NCBI GenBank assembly: GCA_036852015.1
Contig: JAANDG010000270.1
Coordinates: forward strand, 1-64,000
Length of the DNA: 64,000 bases
From: Pelodera strongyloides
Taxonomy: Eukaryota > Nematoda > Chromadorea > Rhabditida > Rhabditidae
Direction of reading: 5' to 3'
The stretch's first letter is position 1, and every line of letters starts with the position of its first letter. Shown piece after piece: positions 46,350-58,262 of the stretch. Below the pieces are notes generated by a model that was not told the origin of the DNA, made no database searches, and was given only the letters and a program-made list of their open reading frames with translations. A program made the position numbers and the translations under genes.

Positions 46350-47280
46350 AGTGTTTCGAGTGAGTGGGCAAGCTGCGCAGAATTCAAAACTATTATGTTG
46401 TGCATTATTTAACCAATTCATAGTTCTCCCTGGATTTTTTTGTGATTTTTGTGACATTTCGCAATGCACTTTTTTTTACATTTCAGGAACTTGAATGATC
46501 CTTTTTATGACCAAGCGGGCGACCGGAAATAAATAGGACACTCGGTTAATTAGAAATTAATTAGGGACCAGACTAAAATACCTACACGAAAACGGTATTG
46601 GAGACTTTTTGACTTTTTTTTAATGCTTCCAATTTTAATGAACGAAAGATGGAATGATGGTAAGATAATACCATTTTAAACCATCTTAAATCATGATCAA
46701 ATTTAATCATGATACGGAGTGTTTAGCCATTTAGCGTAAATAAAAATATTAAAGCTGGGACCGAAACACAGATCTAATCTAGCTTTAATTGTTTTAGTCG
46801 GTTTTAAAAAGTGACCTTAAATGGTAACGTAAGGAGAATAGTTTCAAAAGTAAAGAACTCAAAAGTGAAACCTCGACGTAAGGTTTAAAAAAGATGAAGC
46901 GTGAGCGAGAGGGAAGCCGCATAAGAATCCATAGGGTTTATTGAAATCAAAAGGAAACGTGAATTTCGTGAATACCCTACAAAAACATCAAAATATGTAG
47001 TAATTTCCTCTTGTGGCCGTACGTATACGGCATACGCCATATGGATATGCATATACACTCGGCTCCTTTGCGGCATGGTGCATTTATAATCAATTCGAAT
47101 ATGAAGTTTCACTTTTTTTGTATACAACTGTGAGCTATTTTTCTCAGGGGATAAATCTCTGCGGGGAAGAGGGTCCAGTCAGTTCAAATATAGTACAGTA
47201 TGGCTTCGGGTGTCTGATAAAGATCATCGTGGGTAATGACCAATCATCAATTTTTATGAATTTTGGTTGCAAATGAAAAA
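46350..47280. other. spacer, nothing recognised
   Basis: AT-rich. Short frames on both strands near 46885-47276 overlap one another and lack splice or domain support. Confidence 0.45.
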
Positions 47281-47289
47281 TTGGGGTTT

Positions 47290-47337
47290 TGGTCGAGCGG
47301 GGGTCGAACCCGCATCTTCGGCAATCCAGGCCAATGC
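47290..47337 (-). pseudogene. tRNA 3'-half-like sequence
   Basis: On the minus strand: a stem-loop TTGGC-CTGGATT-GCCGA fits an anticodon arm, followed by a T-arm (GCGGGTTCGACCCCCGC) and CTCGACCA. No D-arm is present; instead the sequence runs into telomere repeats. It is read as a truncated tRNA-derived fragment. Confidence 0.55.
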
Positions 47338-47339
47338 GT

Positions 47340-47359
47340 AAGCCTAAGCCTAAGCCTAA
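47340..47359. repeat. short interstitial telomere repeat
   Basis: Three tandem GCCTAA units (TTAGGC on the other strand) directly joined to the truncated tRNA-like sequence. Confidence 0.85.
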
Positions 47360-47554
47360 TCATCAATTACTTGACGTGCCGAGCTTTTCAGACACCCTGG
47401 TATTTCTTTCGAATAAAGATAAGACAGATCTTCAATATCTTTATTGAGCACCAACGTTTCGCCATTATCGGGGTGATTACCTACAAAAACTCAATTGTCT
47501 ATATTTTCCGGACAGTAACATGTACACAAAACTGTTCTGCCAATCTGAGAACAT

Positions 47555-47760
47555 GTACTCAGGTGGTGAGCGGGAAACTCTGGCGCGAAAACTTGGCGCA
47601 GCGAAAGTTACGCGCGATGACTGTGTGGGAATGCAAAAATTTATGCAGAATCAGAAAAAAAGATGCGCGACTACTTCGCCATATCTTCGCCAGGTTTTCG
47701 CGAAAGGATGCTCACCGCAAGTATCCGGCGAGAGTCTGGCAAGGATAGGGTGAAGTAAGC
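47555..47760. repeat. GC-rich dispersed repeat
   Basis: GCGGGAAACTCTGGCGCGAAAACTTGGCGCAGCG and AGAGTCTGGCAAGG motifs relate it to the copies at 34745 and 44020. The overlapping frames are not supported as genes. Confidence 0.55.
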
Positions 47761-47769
47761 GGCAAGATT

Positions 47770-48630
47770 TACGAGCACCTTTTTTTTCGCCTTCAGTGAC
47801 ACTAAACTGAGCTTTGTGTGGTAACAAATTCAGATAATTATTTTATGTGTGCGATTTGGGAGCGAAGTGCGACATAACCTGAATAATGCCCTTATTGCTA
47901 AATAAGTTTCCAGCTTCTAATTCTAATAATCTAACAATAGGTTCAATCTGTGAATATCACAGACGAATTAAAACGATACTCATGCTCACACACCGATTCA
48001 CAAGAACTTATTGTTGCAATATAATAGGATTTTAGCAGAAACGAGAACACCAAACTAAGGTGTGTAGCGGTGCAGCAAGACAATTCTGAAAAATGGGATA
48101 AATTCAAATAATTCATTTTATCATTACTTCTACCTTCGTGTATCCCACTCGATCATATTCACTTCATAAAATGAGCCTAGTGGGAACTAAAACAGGGAGC
48201 AAAATAACAAGTATCCACCCTGAATAATCTCAAAACACAAAGACCCTAGAGAGTTCAGCTCTTTTATATTCGTTGGTCGACTTACTAAACCCTAACTAAC
48301 AACGAAGTAGTCTAGGCTCTAAACAGTGCCATGCATGTATGACTTAAAGAGGGGGACACATGGAAAATTAGGTAAAGTTACGCTAAGAGCTTGTGTACAA
48401 ACAATTGCCATTTTTCAAGCTTTCAATTTCAAGTGCAATCTTCATTTGTCCGAAATGAGTAAGCAAGAAGAACTGGTTGCCGAGAACGGCTCACGAGAAT
48501 TGTTGATTTTGTTTCCTTTTATCGAAAGTTGAAGTTGATGGTGTAAGCTTTCAATAAACGTGCCTTATGAGGCACACTATTTTAAGTGGATATTTAAGTC
48601 CATATAAACCTTTGAATTCTAGCAAAATTC
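47770..48630. other. spacer, nothing recognised
   Basis: No splice-supported frame, RNA gene or repeat was identified. The frame at 48326-48532 has no domain or context support. Confidence 0.4.
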
Positions 48631-48631
48631 T

Positions 48632-48818
48632 TTAAAGCGAAATAAGGCCGGTTTTGAAACGCATCGTGGGCAACTGGATTCTTACGTATTTATGCTAATT
48701 TGCTCGAATTTAACGCGATTTTTTATTCTAATTTATGTTCATGCATTAGCTGCAGAAGTATGCTGGTGTACTCGATCACTCGATGTGTTTCAAAAACCGG
48801 CCGGTATTTCGCCGTATT
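48632..48818. mobile_element. family A MITE copy
   Basis: TTAAAGCGAAATAAGGCCGG left end and CCGGCCGGTATTTCGCCG right end; the right TTAA has decayed. Confidence 0.82.
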
Positions 48819-48839
48819 AGACCGCTGATTTCAATGGTG

Positions 48840-49063
48840 AACATGCAAATGCATTCTTTGAGCATAATTAGGATTAAAAATCGACCCCAATTCGACCCCA
48901 CTTAGCATAAATACATAAGAACGCAGTTGTCCACGATGAGTTTCACAAACCGGCCGCTATTTCGCTTTAAAAATCGAGCTAAATTCGAGCAAATTTGCAT
49001 AAATACATAAGAATGCAGTTGTCCACGATGCGTTTTAAAAACCGGCCGCTATTTCGCTTTAAA
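48840..49063. mobile_element. two tandem family A half-elements
   Basis: Two consecutive right-hand halves, each ending ACCGGCCGCTATTTCGCTTTAA (near 48970 and 49063). They share a TTGCATAAATACATAAGAA core, with the intact left end missing. Confidence 0.75.
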
Positions 49064-49427
49064 ATTAGTTTCTACTCTAGTCTAGGTGGTAGAATATATT
49101 ATACATGTGATAACTATAACCCGCCAGGCTCAATTACGACGTGTGGATGTGCGGAGCTCAAAAACTCAAAAACGCTTTAAATCTGCAGCTAAGGGCATAT
49201 CTGGTCAATAATTATAAATGATCATTTTCTGGATGTTTTTCAGTCGTTCCGTCGGGTAATTGCCATTAATATGGACTCAAGCACTCTCAACTAGTGGGGC
49301 TGATTGCAATACTTTCCATTGAAACTAATGAGGTCCTGTCCGCTAAAAAAAGTATTGTGAACTAAAGGGATTGGCATCCATTGCTCATCCCAACATTCAG
49401 TATGAATAGGGCACTTTGAATCGCCAG

Positions 49428-49600
49428 TTAAAAAGTAATGTACCTACTGGGAAATTTGCATATGATACGAATTTCCTATGTATCCTATGCAAATTGTTGG
49501 TGCCCGTCCGAATCTTCCGGCACCAAATTCAAATTGACTAGGATACATAGGATATTCGTATCATATGCAAATTTCACAAATATGTACACTACGGCTTTAA
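49428..49600. mobile_element. family C palindromic MITE
   Basis: Arms contain AAATTTGCATATGATACGAAT and complement around a GTGCCCGTCC-type centre, with ACGGCTTTAA at the right end. The same family as 53460-53630. Confidence 0.8.
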
Positions 49601-50055
49601 CGTTTTACATTTGCCTGCCATTATAGTTGTATATCAGTAGTAGTAGCAATACAGTGTGAAGTCGCGGAATATGTAACAGCAAACGTAAATACGTATATAT
49701 CAATTTTGTTCAATGCAACTAGGGCCTCTCGATTTGTTCAATTAAAAAGTGCGACTTGGAAAATTTGCATGTTCCATAAAACATACATAAGGTTTTGTAT
49801 AGAAGATCATCAAACAAAGGTATAATCTGCATTCAAGAGAGTATACATGGGATTCCTAATTAATTGAAGCCAAAATAAAGTATTGATGGGAGCAGTTGAA
49901 TGCTTTTACGAAGCCGCATCTCAAATTTCACTATATCCACAACGGTCTCAAGAGTCTGTCGGAAACTAAATATCGCATAAAACTACTTACGAGAAGAGGT
50001 GGTGACATCTTAAAATGTTGCTTTTTGTTCTTTATAACGATTATACGAGGAAAGG

Positions 50056-50690
50056 AAATTAACCCGAATGTACCCTGAAGTACCACAAAGGCTTGAAATT
50101 TCATTTCTGGAAACGCTTGTGTTTTCCTCCTGTAAGAGTTCCTTCAGTTTCTAGAAACGCTTGTCTAAACGACCATAAAAATTTGAAAGTAACTCTTCAC
50201 GTAGACCACGTGCCCAACATCGCAAAAGTTCTTTACGAACCGCTTTAAAACAGAAAGAAAGAAGTGATTTGTGGAGTCTCCAAATTTTTCCAAAGCTCTG
50301 ACAAAAAAGGTTCTGAAGCAAAGTGACTTATGTTGCAGCAGAGGTAAACAGTTAGATAAATTCAAATTCACATACCTACAAATAACATTCTTTGTCTTTG
50401 TCGAACTGGCCGGTGCGACTGTTTGTTAAGTTATCTCCGCGGAGATATTTTAATGTATTTTTGTTGCTTTACATCATTCCTTCTTCCGAAATCGATGTAA
50501 AGAAATAATCAGTCGGCTTCTTGGAAAACAAGCAAAACATCCACAGTCCCAAACAAAACAAAAACGGAAAGGGGAAAAACAGGGATCGGAAAGACACTTT
50601 TTTCAAAAAAAAAAAAGGAAAATACAAGCGTTTCCAGAAATTGAAATTTCACGCTCTTAGTGGTACTTCGGATCCATTCGGGTTAATTTC
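50056..50690. mobile_element. 635-bp terminal-inverted-repeat element
   Basis: Left GAAATTAACCCGAATGTACC...AGTACCAC and right GTGGTACTTCGGATCCATTCGGGTTAATTTC are complementary for about 90 bp, including TTTCTGGAAACGCTTGT. The interior has no transposase frame. The Lys-rich frame from 50521 overlaps the right arm and is not considered a gene. Confidence 0.8.
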
Positions 50691-50699
50691 GCTAGTTTT

Positions 50700-51700
50700 A
50701 GGCCAGCTGCGACGTACAAAATGTTTTCCGGTCTTCCAAAGAGGGAACAAACTTACTGGACAAAAACGTTATATCTGAACCTCTAATACTGGATTAGTAG
50801 CACGTGAGTGTATATTTTCTTCCACAGAAGTAAGCAATATTTCATACCTTTTTTGAGTACTTTTCAGACAAAGCGGTGCCCTTTGAAGAAAACCACTCTG
50901 GAGAAAAACGAGTTGTCTCCTAGAATATTTGCAGAAATTGAAGCAATAAATATGAATAACTTTTCAAAAATATATTTTATTAATTACATAAAAGAAAACG
51001 ACATATCACAATAACACCGCGCTATCACAACCGAGTACAAATATACATACAGAACACCTTCTTTTGCTCAATAAATTAATTTGCTATATAAGACAAATTA
51101 TGCATGAATGACAAAGAGAGGCTACAATAAATGATAAAAGCGAAGTGAAAAAATAGGGCTTGCACGACTAAAAATGCAATGTAAGACGACCGTAATAATG
51201 TTTACTATTCAATAATCTCTAAATGTAAGTAAGTAATTAAGCAACACTCAAGAAAAGCACGAAAGAGCTCATACGTGACTACTCATTATGCAGAAAATAA
51301 GAATCATCCAGAATATCATCACAGCACAACTTATTTGGGCAATACAATTTAGAAGCACCTAATACATTCAAGTGAAATATTAATAATTATATAAACTAAA
51401 ATACAGTAATGCCCAATAGTCTAGTCTTGTAGTCTAAATAAAATTGCATGCATGCACAATGATAGATTCATAAAAAATTTAAAACTGTCCAAGGGCATAA
51501 TTTCCTAAAATATGCAATGGGGTCCTAGAAAGGTACTTGGGAAAGAAAAGAAAAAACGAAATAAATAATTCTGCAATATTTGGTAAATACAATAGGCACA
51601 TCGAACTTTGGCATTCAGTTAGTTTTGACTACTAGATTTACAGAAACACATAACGATAGAAAATCGATCAAACTTAATAATTATAAAAAAAAACCTTACA
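50700..51700. other. AT-rich spacer, nothing recognised
   Basis: No supported exon. This is presumed 3' flank of the nischarin-like gene that ends at 51702. Confidence 0.45.
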
Positions 51701-51701
51701 C

Positions 51702-54700
51702 TCATAGGGTGTTTTTGATTCCATCACACACCGACTCGACTTCGGAATCGCCAGAAAGGTACCTGAAAAAAAAAGCAAAATAAAATTCAGAAGAGCTTTC
51801 CTACACTTAGACAATTAGTCGTTCAAGCACTGTAACTTCCCTACCTGTGCAAACTTATCTCACCTCACACAGACAAGTACATAGTTATTGGCGCAGCTAA
51901 CTTTAGACTTTAAGTCTAAGGTCTATTAGGTCACTTTTTTCACATCAATTGCACCCCATTCGAAATGAAAGCCTCAACCTCAACGTAGAAAAAAACAGAA
52001 TCGAACCGATGTCTCCTTTCCTAGTCTATGCAGGAACAATACCTCTATTCCACCACCCAGACTACTCTCCGACACAAAATAACTCTTCATTCTGTTATAA
52101 TTGTTGAGATACGATCGGGGAGAAGATTATAGATAGTCAATTCTGTTACAAGTTAAGACCTTACCTGATATCATTCTCCACCTTCTCTCTTCTATCCCTT
52201 TCCTGTGCTTCTTTCTCATCCTTCGCTCGTCGCAATGCCAATCGCACAGCAATTGTGTCCTTCTCACGATCGTCAACCTTCTTGCCGTCGAGTAGAACCT
52301 ACAGAGGAATGAGAAAGGAGTAGGTAATTTGGTAGGGATATATATATTCTAATTCTAAACCTACCTCTACGCAAAACGACATCGGATAGTTGCACCGCAA
52401 AATCGTCTGTCAGCGCGGGGTGCGGGGCAGTGGATACGCACCGATCCCGCACCACGCACCTTTCGAGCACGGCGCGCGTGAAAAATGCGCCTACACAAAT
52501 TGTACACCTTCGCAATTCACGAAGCCACGAATTAAACCGAACGAACTATGTCAAAAAGCTACGAGAATAAATACACTCAATATGACTGAATCAGTTCACC
52601 AACCCTTGAAAAGTGCAACATATACATAGTAAATGTGCAAAAAAAACAAGTAAATGACGTGAAAGTAAAAAGTACCTCTAGGGCACGTTCTCCAAATGAT
52701 TCCAGCACTTTTGTTCGATATTCCACCTGCTTCCGAACAGGATTTCCCCTGAAAATATAAGATACAACGGAAAAACGAGTTGGTAGACAGCGATTTTGAA
52801 ATAGGCGTGAGGCCACCCTAAATTTTCAAGCTATATAAATGAAACGTTTGACTTCCGCAGACCTTCATGAAAGTAATAAGCTAACAATACTAGGCAATCA
52901 ATCACTAATATCAATCAATAAACTCACGTCAACACGAGTTCTTCCAAACAGGGAAGTTTCCCCACCGACCGCACCGATTCAATCGTTTCCAGGCAATTCT
53001 CGCTCGCATCCAGAAACTCTAGCGAATAGAGCTTACCGAGACCTGAAACGCATGAATATGAATTTAATAACTCTCAAAAGACACTGCGTACGGCTTTAGG
53101 TGCCGGTCAGCCACAGCACAAACAGAACTGAGGCCATATTCACCACTCCGATTCCGTCGGGGAAATAGTCCCTGACAGAACGTAGCATTCTAATGTGACA
53201 CGCAGAGAAAAAGACGGGGAACTGGGCGGTGAATATGGCAGCTGAAACAGAAAACTGGATACTGGAGTTTCAGCGGTGAGCAGCAGTTACCTGCCACCAA
53301 AATCCACGTGCTTACAAGTAAATTTCAATCAACTTGGCACAGTACCATTCAAGTCAGTTATCGTATTCCCGGCAATCCGGAGCCACTTCAAGTTTCCCAT
53401 TTTTCGGTGCCATTCATCGACGTTTGCTGAAAAACACATTCACATTGTTTTATCTCACGTTAAAGCCGTATTGCGCCTATTTTGGGAAATTTGCATATGA
53501 TACAAACAAATATCCTAGTTAATTTTGCGCCGGAAGCTGCGGACGGGCACCAAAAATTTGCATAAGTACATAGGAAAAGGAAATTAGTGTCATATGCAAA
53601 TTTTCCAAAGTAGGTACAATACGGCTTTAATCGTATCCAACTACCTACCAACTCCACTCCAATCGAAATTACCAAAAAGAAAACACCCATTTGCCTATTT
53701 TCCACAAACCATTAAACCAACAACTCCGACCACAGAGTTTCATGTTGATGCGTGCCAATATGCTCATCCTCAATGTACTGAGCATAAGATAAAAAGCCAG
53801 TATCAACAATCAACACCATGCTCACCAATTTTGTTATGCGATAGGTCGAGGGCGGTCAAATTGCTCAAATGCTGAAGGAATACGCCCACATCGGTCAATA
53901 GATTGTGGGAGAGGTTGAGCTCAGCGCACGGTCCCAGCAGTCGCTGAATAAAGGATAATCAACTATTGTACTAACTGCACTTGAAAAGAGGATACATGTA
54001 TAATTTATGCACATGGTATTTTGAAGATATACAATTTATAGTCACGTCAAGCATGACAAATCCTTACCGTTCACACTGCTTTCACGGAACAACATCCGAT
54101 GTGTGGTTGACCGTAATCAATCCACATATTAAAGCGAAATACCTGCCGATTTTTTAAACGCGTCGTGGACAATTGATTTTGTAACAACGTATTTACGCTA
54201 ATGTGCTTGAATTTAGCTCGTTTTTTATTCTAATTTATGTTCATTTGCATATGCTGCATAAGAATTCTGGTGTACCCGATGCGTTTCAAAAAACCGGCCA
54301 GTATTTCGCTTTAATATTCTCCGAAATGCTGTACTACTTGTATATTGTTTTGTATTCAGCAATTCAGCTCTACTATACAGAAGACAAATTACATATGATA
54401 CACAATAACGGAATAATTATTCTAAAACATCTACTTGCAATTAGCTCACTTTAATTAGATCATAGTAAACTCTAATTGCCAATTGTCTGAACGAACGTCT
54501 TGAAAATTTAATTAAAATGGACAAGAGGACTAATCCCCTTTGCACAAGAACCCTTATACATTAGACTAAAAAAAAACTAGAAACACAAAGCAAAATATGA
54601 CAAGACACTAAACAGGAACCGAACTCCGGTCAGTTGTGCAAGACAAAGATCAGAACCACTACGCTACACAACCACCCACCACTGTCTCATCGATCTCCGT

Positions 54701-56833
54701 GAGATCGTTGAATGAAAAGTCTGCCTCTTCCACACACTGCCAGTGATCGAATTCAGAAACAGGTTTATCAGTCTCGCCTTCCAGCAGTAAATCCTAAGTA
54801 AGAAGACATTATTTGGGTTGGGTGCCAGTTTTACTGCTCAAACCAATACGGCTATCTTCGTTATAATTTTCGATTAAATATCGATCCACATCCATTAGCA
54901 ATTGAATGCAGATACGGTACATTACCGCCAAACTAGTATGTACTATGCACCATTGACGAGTTGACGATATGAACATTATTAAGCAATTAAATCCAAAGAA
55001 AACAACTCACCTGTAACCTTTTCATTGAATAGTGGACCACTAGTCGTCTCAGTGTTTGCTGGGCATTTGCTAGACCAGTGATACGTGTGACATCGCAATC
55101 AGTTAACTAAGCATTTTAATGTCAAAGCTAATGCCAAAGCTAAATGCAAATGTCAAATTTCATGTCAAATACAATGTTAAATGTCAATGTTAATGTCAAA
55201 TGTCAAAGTTAAAACTAATGTCAACGCTAAATGCAAATAGCAGACCACACTAGGATTAAAATATGCGAAAAAAAGTTCAAAGGCGCAAAAAATGTGCGAA
55301 TAAACAAAACGAACCCATAGCGCCAGTAAATTTTTACAACAGTGTAGGCTAAAATCCAGTGAATTCCACACGACGTTCGATGAACGCACATAGCCCTTGG
55401 CACCGCGCACCTAAACGGGAACTGCATATTATTAGATGGCACTGCTGTGACAGCAGTGCCATCTAATAATATATCACACCTTATTCCCTTGTTGTCATGT
55501 GTGCTGTGAAAAACTGGGCATTCACAACAATGGTATAATCCTTATTCTATTTGTAAACACTGTAAGTTCACACCTTGAGGTTTCGAACCCGATGCAAGAA
55601 GTCAACCGTGTTTCCAATGTCCGCCACCATGTATGGATCTGAAAACAGTGAAGTTGACTTCATCAAGCGATCTCTACAAGTAACAAAGAGTACAGTAGTT
55701 GTCAATTGCCAATTAATTATCGGAAGGACTGATCCGCTCTTAAAGCGAAATACCAGCCGGTTTTTGAATATCAGTATTCTTATGCACTTATGCTAAATGG
55801 GGTCTATTGGGGTCTATTTTTTTATTCAAATTTATGATCATTTGCATATGAAGCATAGGAAAGCAGGGAGTACTCGATGCGTTTCTAAAACCGGCCGGTA
55901 TTTCGCTTTAAATATTCACTTTCTTGCACTGTATAACTAGTCACTACCAATACGTTGAGCTTTATCCCACCAACACAAGTACAAAACCCAATTTTACCAC
56001 CTCGAAATATACCAACTTTCCTCACTCATCACTAACATTATACCGACAGTTTTATATTCTTATCCTTACCCGGGGCTGTCGGTTCGGCCAGTTTTAACCT
56101 CTCCGTCACGGCGTACAGTTCAATTGGTGTGAATTCAAAATACTTGGGAGACTGCTCACTCGCATTCAGCCACAATTCCCCGACACGGCCCAGCCGAACA
56201 GATAAATCATCGACGATTGAATGGACCTCCTGGAAAGAATGAGAAAGTATAAAAATGCTCCAAACAATACCACACATGGCTCTATATGTCAATATGTCTT
56301 TATTTTGTTCTCCAATATCAAAAGCTCAATGTTTTATGGTAGGTTATGTATTATATTGTAGATTTTGCAGTTTGTACGTTGAATCTGCTCATAATTTGAC
56401 AATGCCTCAATTGTGTTGTGTGCGGTGTTCATACAGAAAACTTAGACACGCATTATTCTGCAAAATTTCTATTTCGGTGTCTCTATGTTTGTCACTTATT
56501 TATCTTTCATCTTCAACCTTGCAGAATGTTAGTAGTAAAGTTGCCGTTCATTCCGTTACCCCCATTAACTCTCCAGTTCATCGTTTATTAGCCAACGAGT
56601 GACGAAGAGTATCGGATGACAAGTAGCGCGTATTCCCAAATAGCAGATGCTCCAATAACCCATCATCTCTCTCCCTGCGCCCTCTCTCCCTCTCTCTCTA
56701 CCCCCCCCTCTCTCTACTCTGTTTCGCCCGAAAAGGTTCCAAAGCCAAACAATTCGGACTGGAGTTCCACTATCTATAAGGCGAAATCATGCATTTTACT
56801 TACCTCTTTCACTTCACATCTTTTGCGATTAAG
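51702..56833 (-). CDS. nischarin-like leucine-rich-repeat protein (5' end not found)
   Basis: Exons from 5' to 3': 56833-56804, 56229-56070, 55638-55574, 55106-55011, 54793-54683, 53943-53826, 53426-53346, 53042-52928, 52748-52676, 52298-52165, 51762-51702 (TGA). These give 347 residues with all phases consistent. Matches to nischarin: FTPIELYAVTERLK before the repeats; an IDET/LNLSHN/LDLSHN leucine-rich-repeat run; LGKLYSLEFLDASEN; SVGKLPCLEELVLTGNPV; and the cap EYRTKVLESFGERALEVLLDG. The cap is followed by a charged, probably coiled segment and a 19-residue acidic end. Nischarin is a cytosolic/endosomal scaffold that binds Rab, Rac-pathway kinases and integrin tails. The vertebrate protein is over 1,500 residues with an N-terminal PX domain. 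Here the protein stops just after the repeats, and no PX exon was found before the end of the window. An open phase-0 segment at 58262-58209 could be an upstream exon, but it does not resemble PX. Confidence 0.87.
51994..52061 (-). repeat. tRNA-derived SINE-like head
   Basis: On the minus strand, GGTGGTGGAATAGAGG (A-box-like) and CATCGGTTCGATTCTG (B-box-like) are spaced as in a tRNA, then a T run. It sits in the last intron of the nischarin-like gene. Confidence 0.5.
53460..53630. mobile_element. family C palindromic MITE, TTAA-flanked
   Basis: TTAAAGCCGTATTG left end and CAATACGGCTTTAA right end. The internal GGAAATTTGCATATGATAC has its complement, and the centre has GCCGGAAGCTGCGGACGGGC. 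It lies in a nischarin-like intron. Confidence 0.88.
54129..54314. mobile_element. family A MITE copy
   Basis: TTAAAGCGAAATACCTGCCG and CCGGCCAGTATTTCGCTTTAA ends with TTAA on both sides, in a nischarin-like intron. Confidence 0.88.
54611..54680 (-). repeat. tRNA-derived SINE-like head beside a splice donor
   Basis: Minus strand: GGTGGGTGGTTGTGTAGCGTAGTGG (good A box TAGCGTAGTGG), then GGAGTTCGGTTCCTG (B-box-like), then a T-rich 3' part. It starts about 3 bases after the GT donor of the exon ending at 54683. Confidence 0.6.
55117..55240. repeat. degenerate ~12-bp minisatellite (AATGTCAAAGCT-type)
   Basis: Imperfect tandem copies of AATGTCAA with AGCTA/TGTTA spacers, in a nischarin-like intron just upstream (in transcription) of the exon at 55106. 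Confidence 0.75.
55426..55472. repeat. perfect 22-bp inverted repeat with a 3-nt loop
   Basis: ATATTATTAGATGGCACTGCTG, then TGA, then its exact complement. It lies in the nischarin-like intron between the exons at 55574 and 55106. Confidence 0.95.
55740..55911. mobile_element. family A MITE copy
   Basis: TTAAAGCGAAATACCAGCCGG and CCGGCCGGTATTTCGCTTTAA ends with TTAA on both sides, in a nischarin-like intron. Confidence 0.9.
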
Positions 56834-56839
56834 CTACAA

Positions 56840-58208
56840 CAACAAAGTAGTAATTGAGTAAAAACATTCAGTTCCAAAAATACGAGTGTGGACTTTGATG
56901 CCGATGGAACACATTATTCATTAACGGCACGCAACTGTGTAAACAACACCCCTTTTTGTTTAAATGCCTGCAACAATAATTCATCATCAAAAAACCCCAA
57001 GAACAATAAGTTTCCCTCCCAACTGCCTTGCCAATGTGTTCGCTGCCGCGTTGTTGTGCTGTTGATAAACTATACTTGTTGTAAAATGAGTTTTCTCTAA
57101 CACAATTGTGGCCCACTTAAAGCTTGAGTTGGGTGGGTGACGCTAGGTCCCAGAATTGGTCTACACGCATAGTCGGATAAATTCTCAAAATAAGCCTAAC
57201 TCCCCTCACCCTCACCGTTCTTTCTATCTCTCCCACCCTCTTCCTCTCGCCATTACCACAAGTCGGCTTCGTTCGGAAATTTATTTACTTTTTACCACTT
57301 CCATTGTCAGTTTTTTTTCCGCACAGACTCCGCTTAATAGTTTAGCAGATTCAACAACAAAAACTGGCTCTTTAATTTACACGTCTCACCGAAAAATGTG
57401 ATGGAGCAATTGGGAATTCTAATGCTTCGGTTTCTCACAAAAATAAACACTCTCAGAATAATCAAATTTAAATCAAACATCAAACTTATATACTTCCTTA
57501 ACTATCCGTTGACTGACAACACTTCAGGTACAGTCATCCTTTCCCTTTGTTAAATGAACGCCTTAACTACATATTTGTGGATCAAGCACAACCGCCGAAA
57601 CCGCCTCATGTATCTGGCGCAGGCCCCGCCAAACATGAACTAGCCTAAGCTAAGCGCCTTAATCATTCCAGTAATCGAGAACATGGCCTTTTCCTCTAAA
57701 TATTATTTCGACATTGTTTACAAATGTCTGCGCTCTGACAAGATAACTAATATCCGAATCATAGGGCAATTTCTCTGCTCTCTAACCCTCTACGTTTCCT
57801 CCACTTGTCATATTGCTTGCGTCAAAACAACATTTTATGCAGCACGTTTAAAGAGTCCAAAACAATCAGCTGGAGTATATATTTTTTTATGAAGATACGA
57901 ACTCACTAAGCATACTTGCTCGCTTTTCTTACAATATTCGGAAACAGATCACTCTCTCACAGAGTTTACTGTTTAGAAATTTAGACCACCCATGCGGCAG
58001 GTGCACTAGCACAAATATTGCGCAATCATAAGAGCGTAAAAAGTAGAGATCTCGATTCCAATCAATCCTCAGAAGACAACATCAACATTCTGAGATCCTG
58101 AAGTTCCGTTCGCTCAGTTCTCAGTTCACAGCCGCTTTTTTGCCAGCTCAGCATTCTAAGCTATTCCGGAGATAGAATAGATCCATGGCTCCTCTCACTA
58201 CAAATTAC
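56840..58208. other. presumed upstream intron or spacer of the nischarin-like gene
   Basis: No exon with matching phase and PX similarity was found. Short frames on both strands near 56888-57401 are unsupported. Confidence 0.4.
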
Positions 58209-58262
58209 CTTCCTTGGCCGGAAGAAGAGGGCCCGAGTCCGAAATTGCAAACGCCAAACATT
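58209..58262 (-). other. possible upstream exon of the nischarin-like gene
   Basis: CATCTTCTCAG precedes 54 open bases (18 codons, NVWRLQFRTRALFFRPRK), ending at AGGAAG|GTAATT. The phase is compatible with the exon at 56833. The sequence does not resemble PX or known nischarin, so it may be untranslated or false. Confidence 0.25.

Noticed and set aside
50521..50778. Lys-rich 85-codon frame
   Set aside because: It is low complexity and overlaps the right arm of a TIR element, with no conserved motif.
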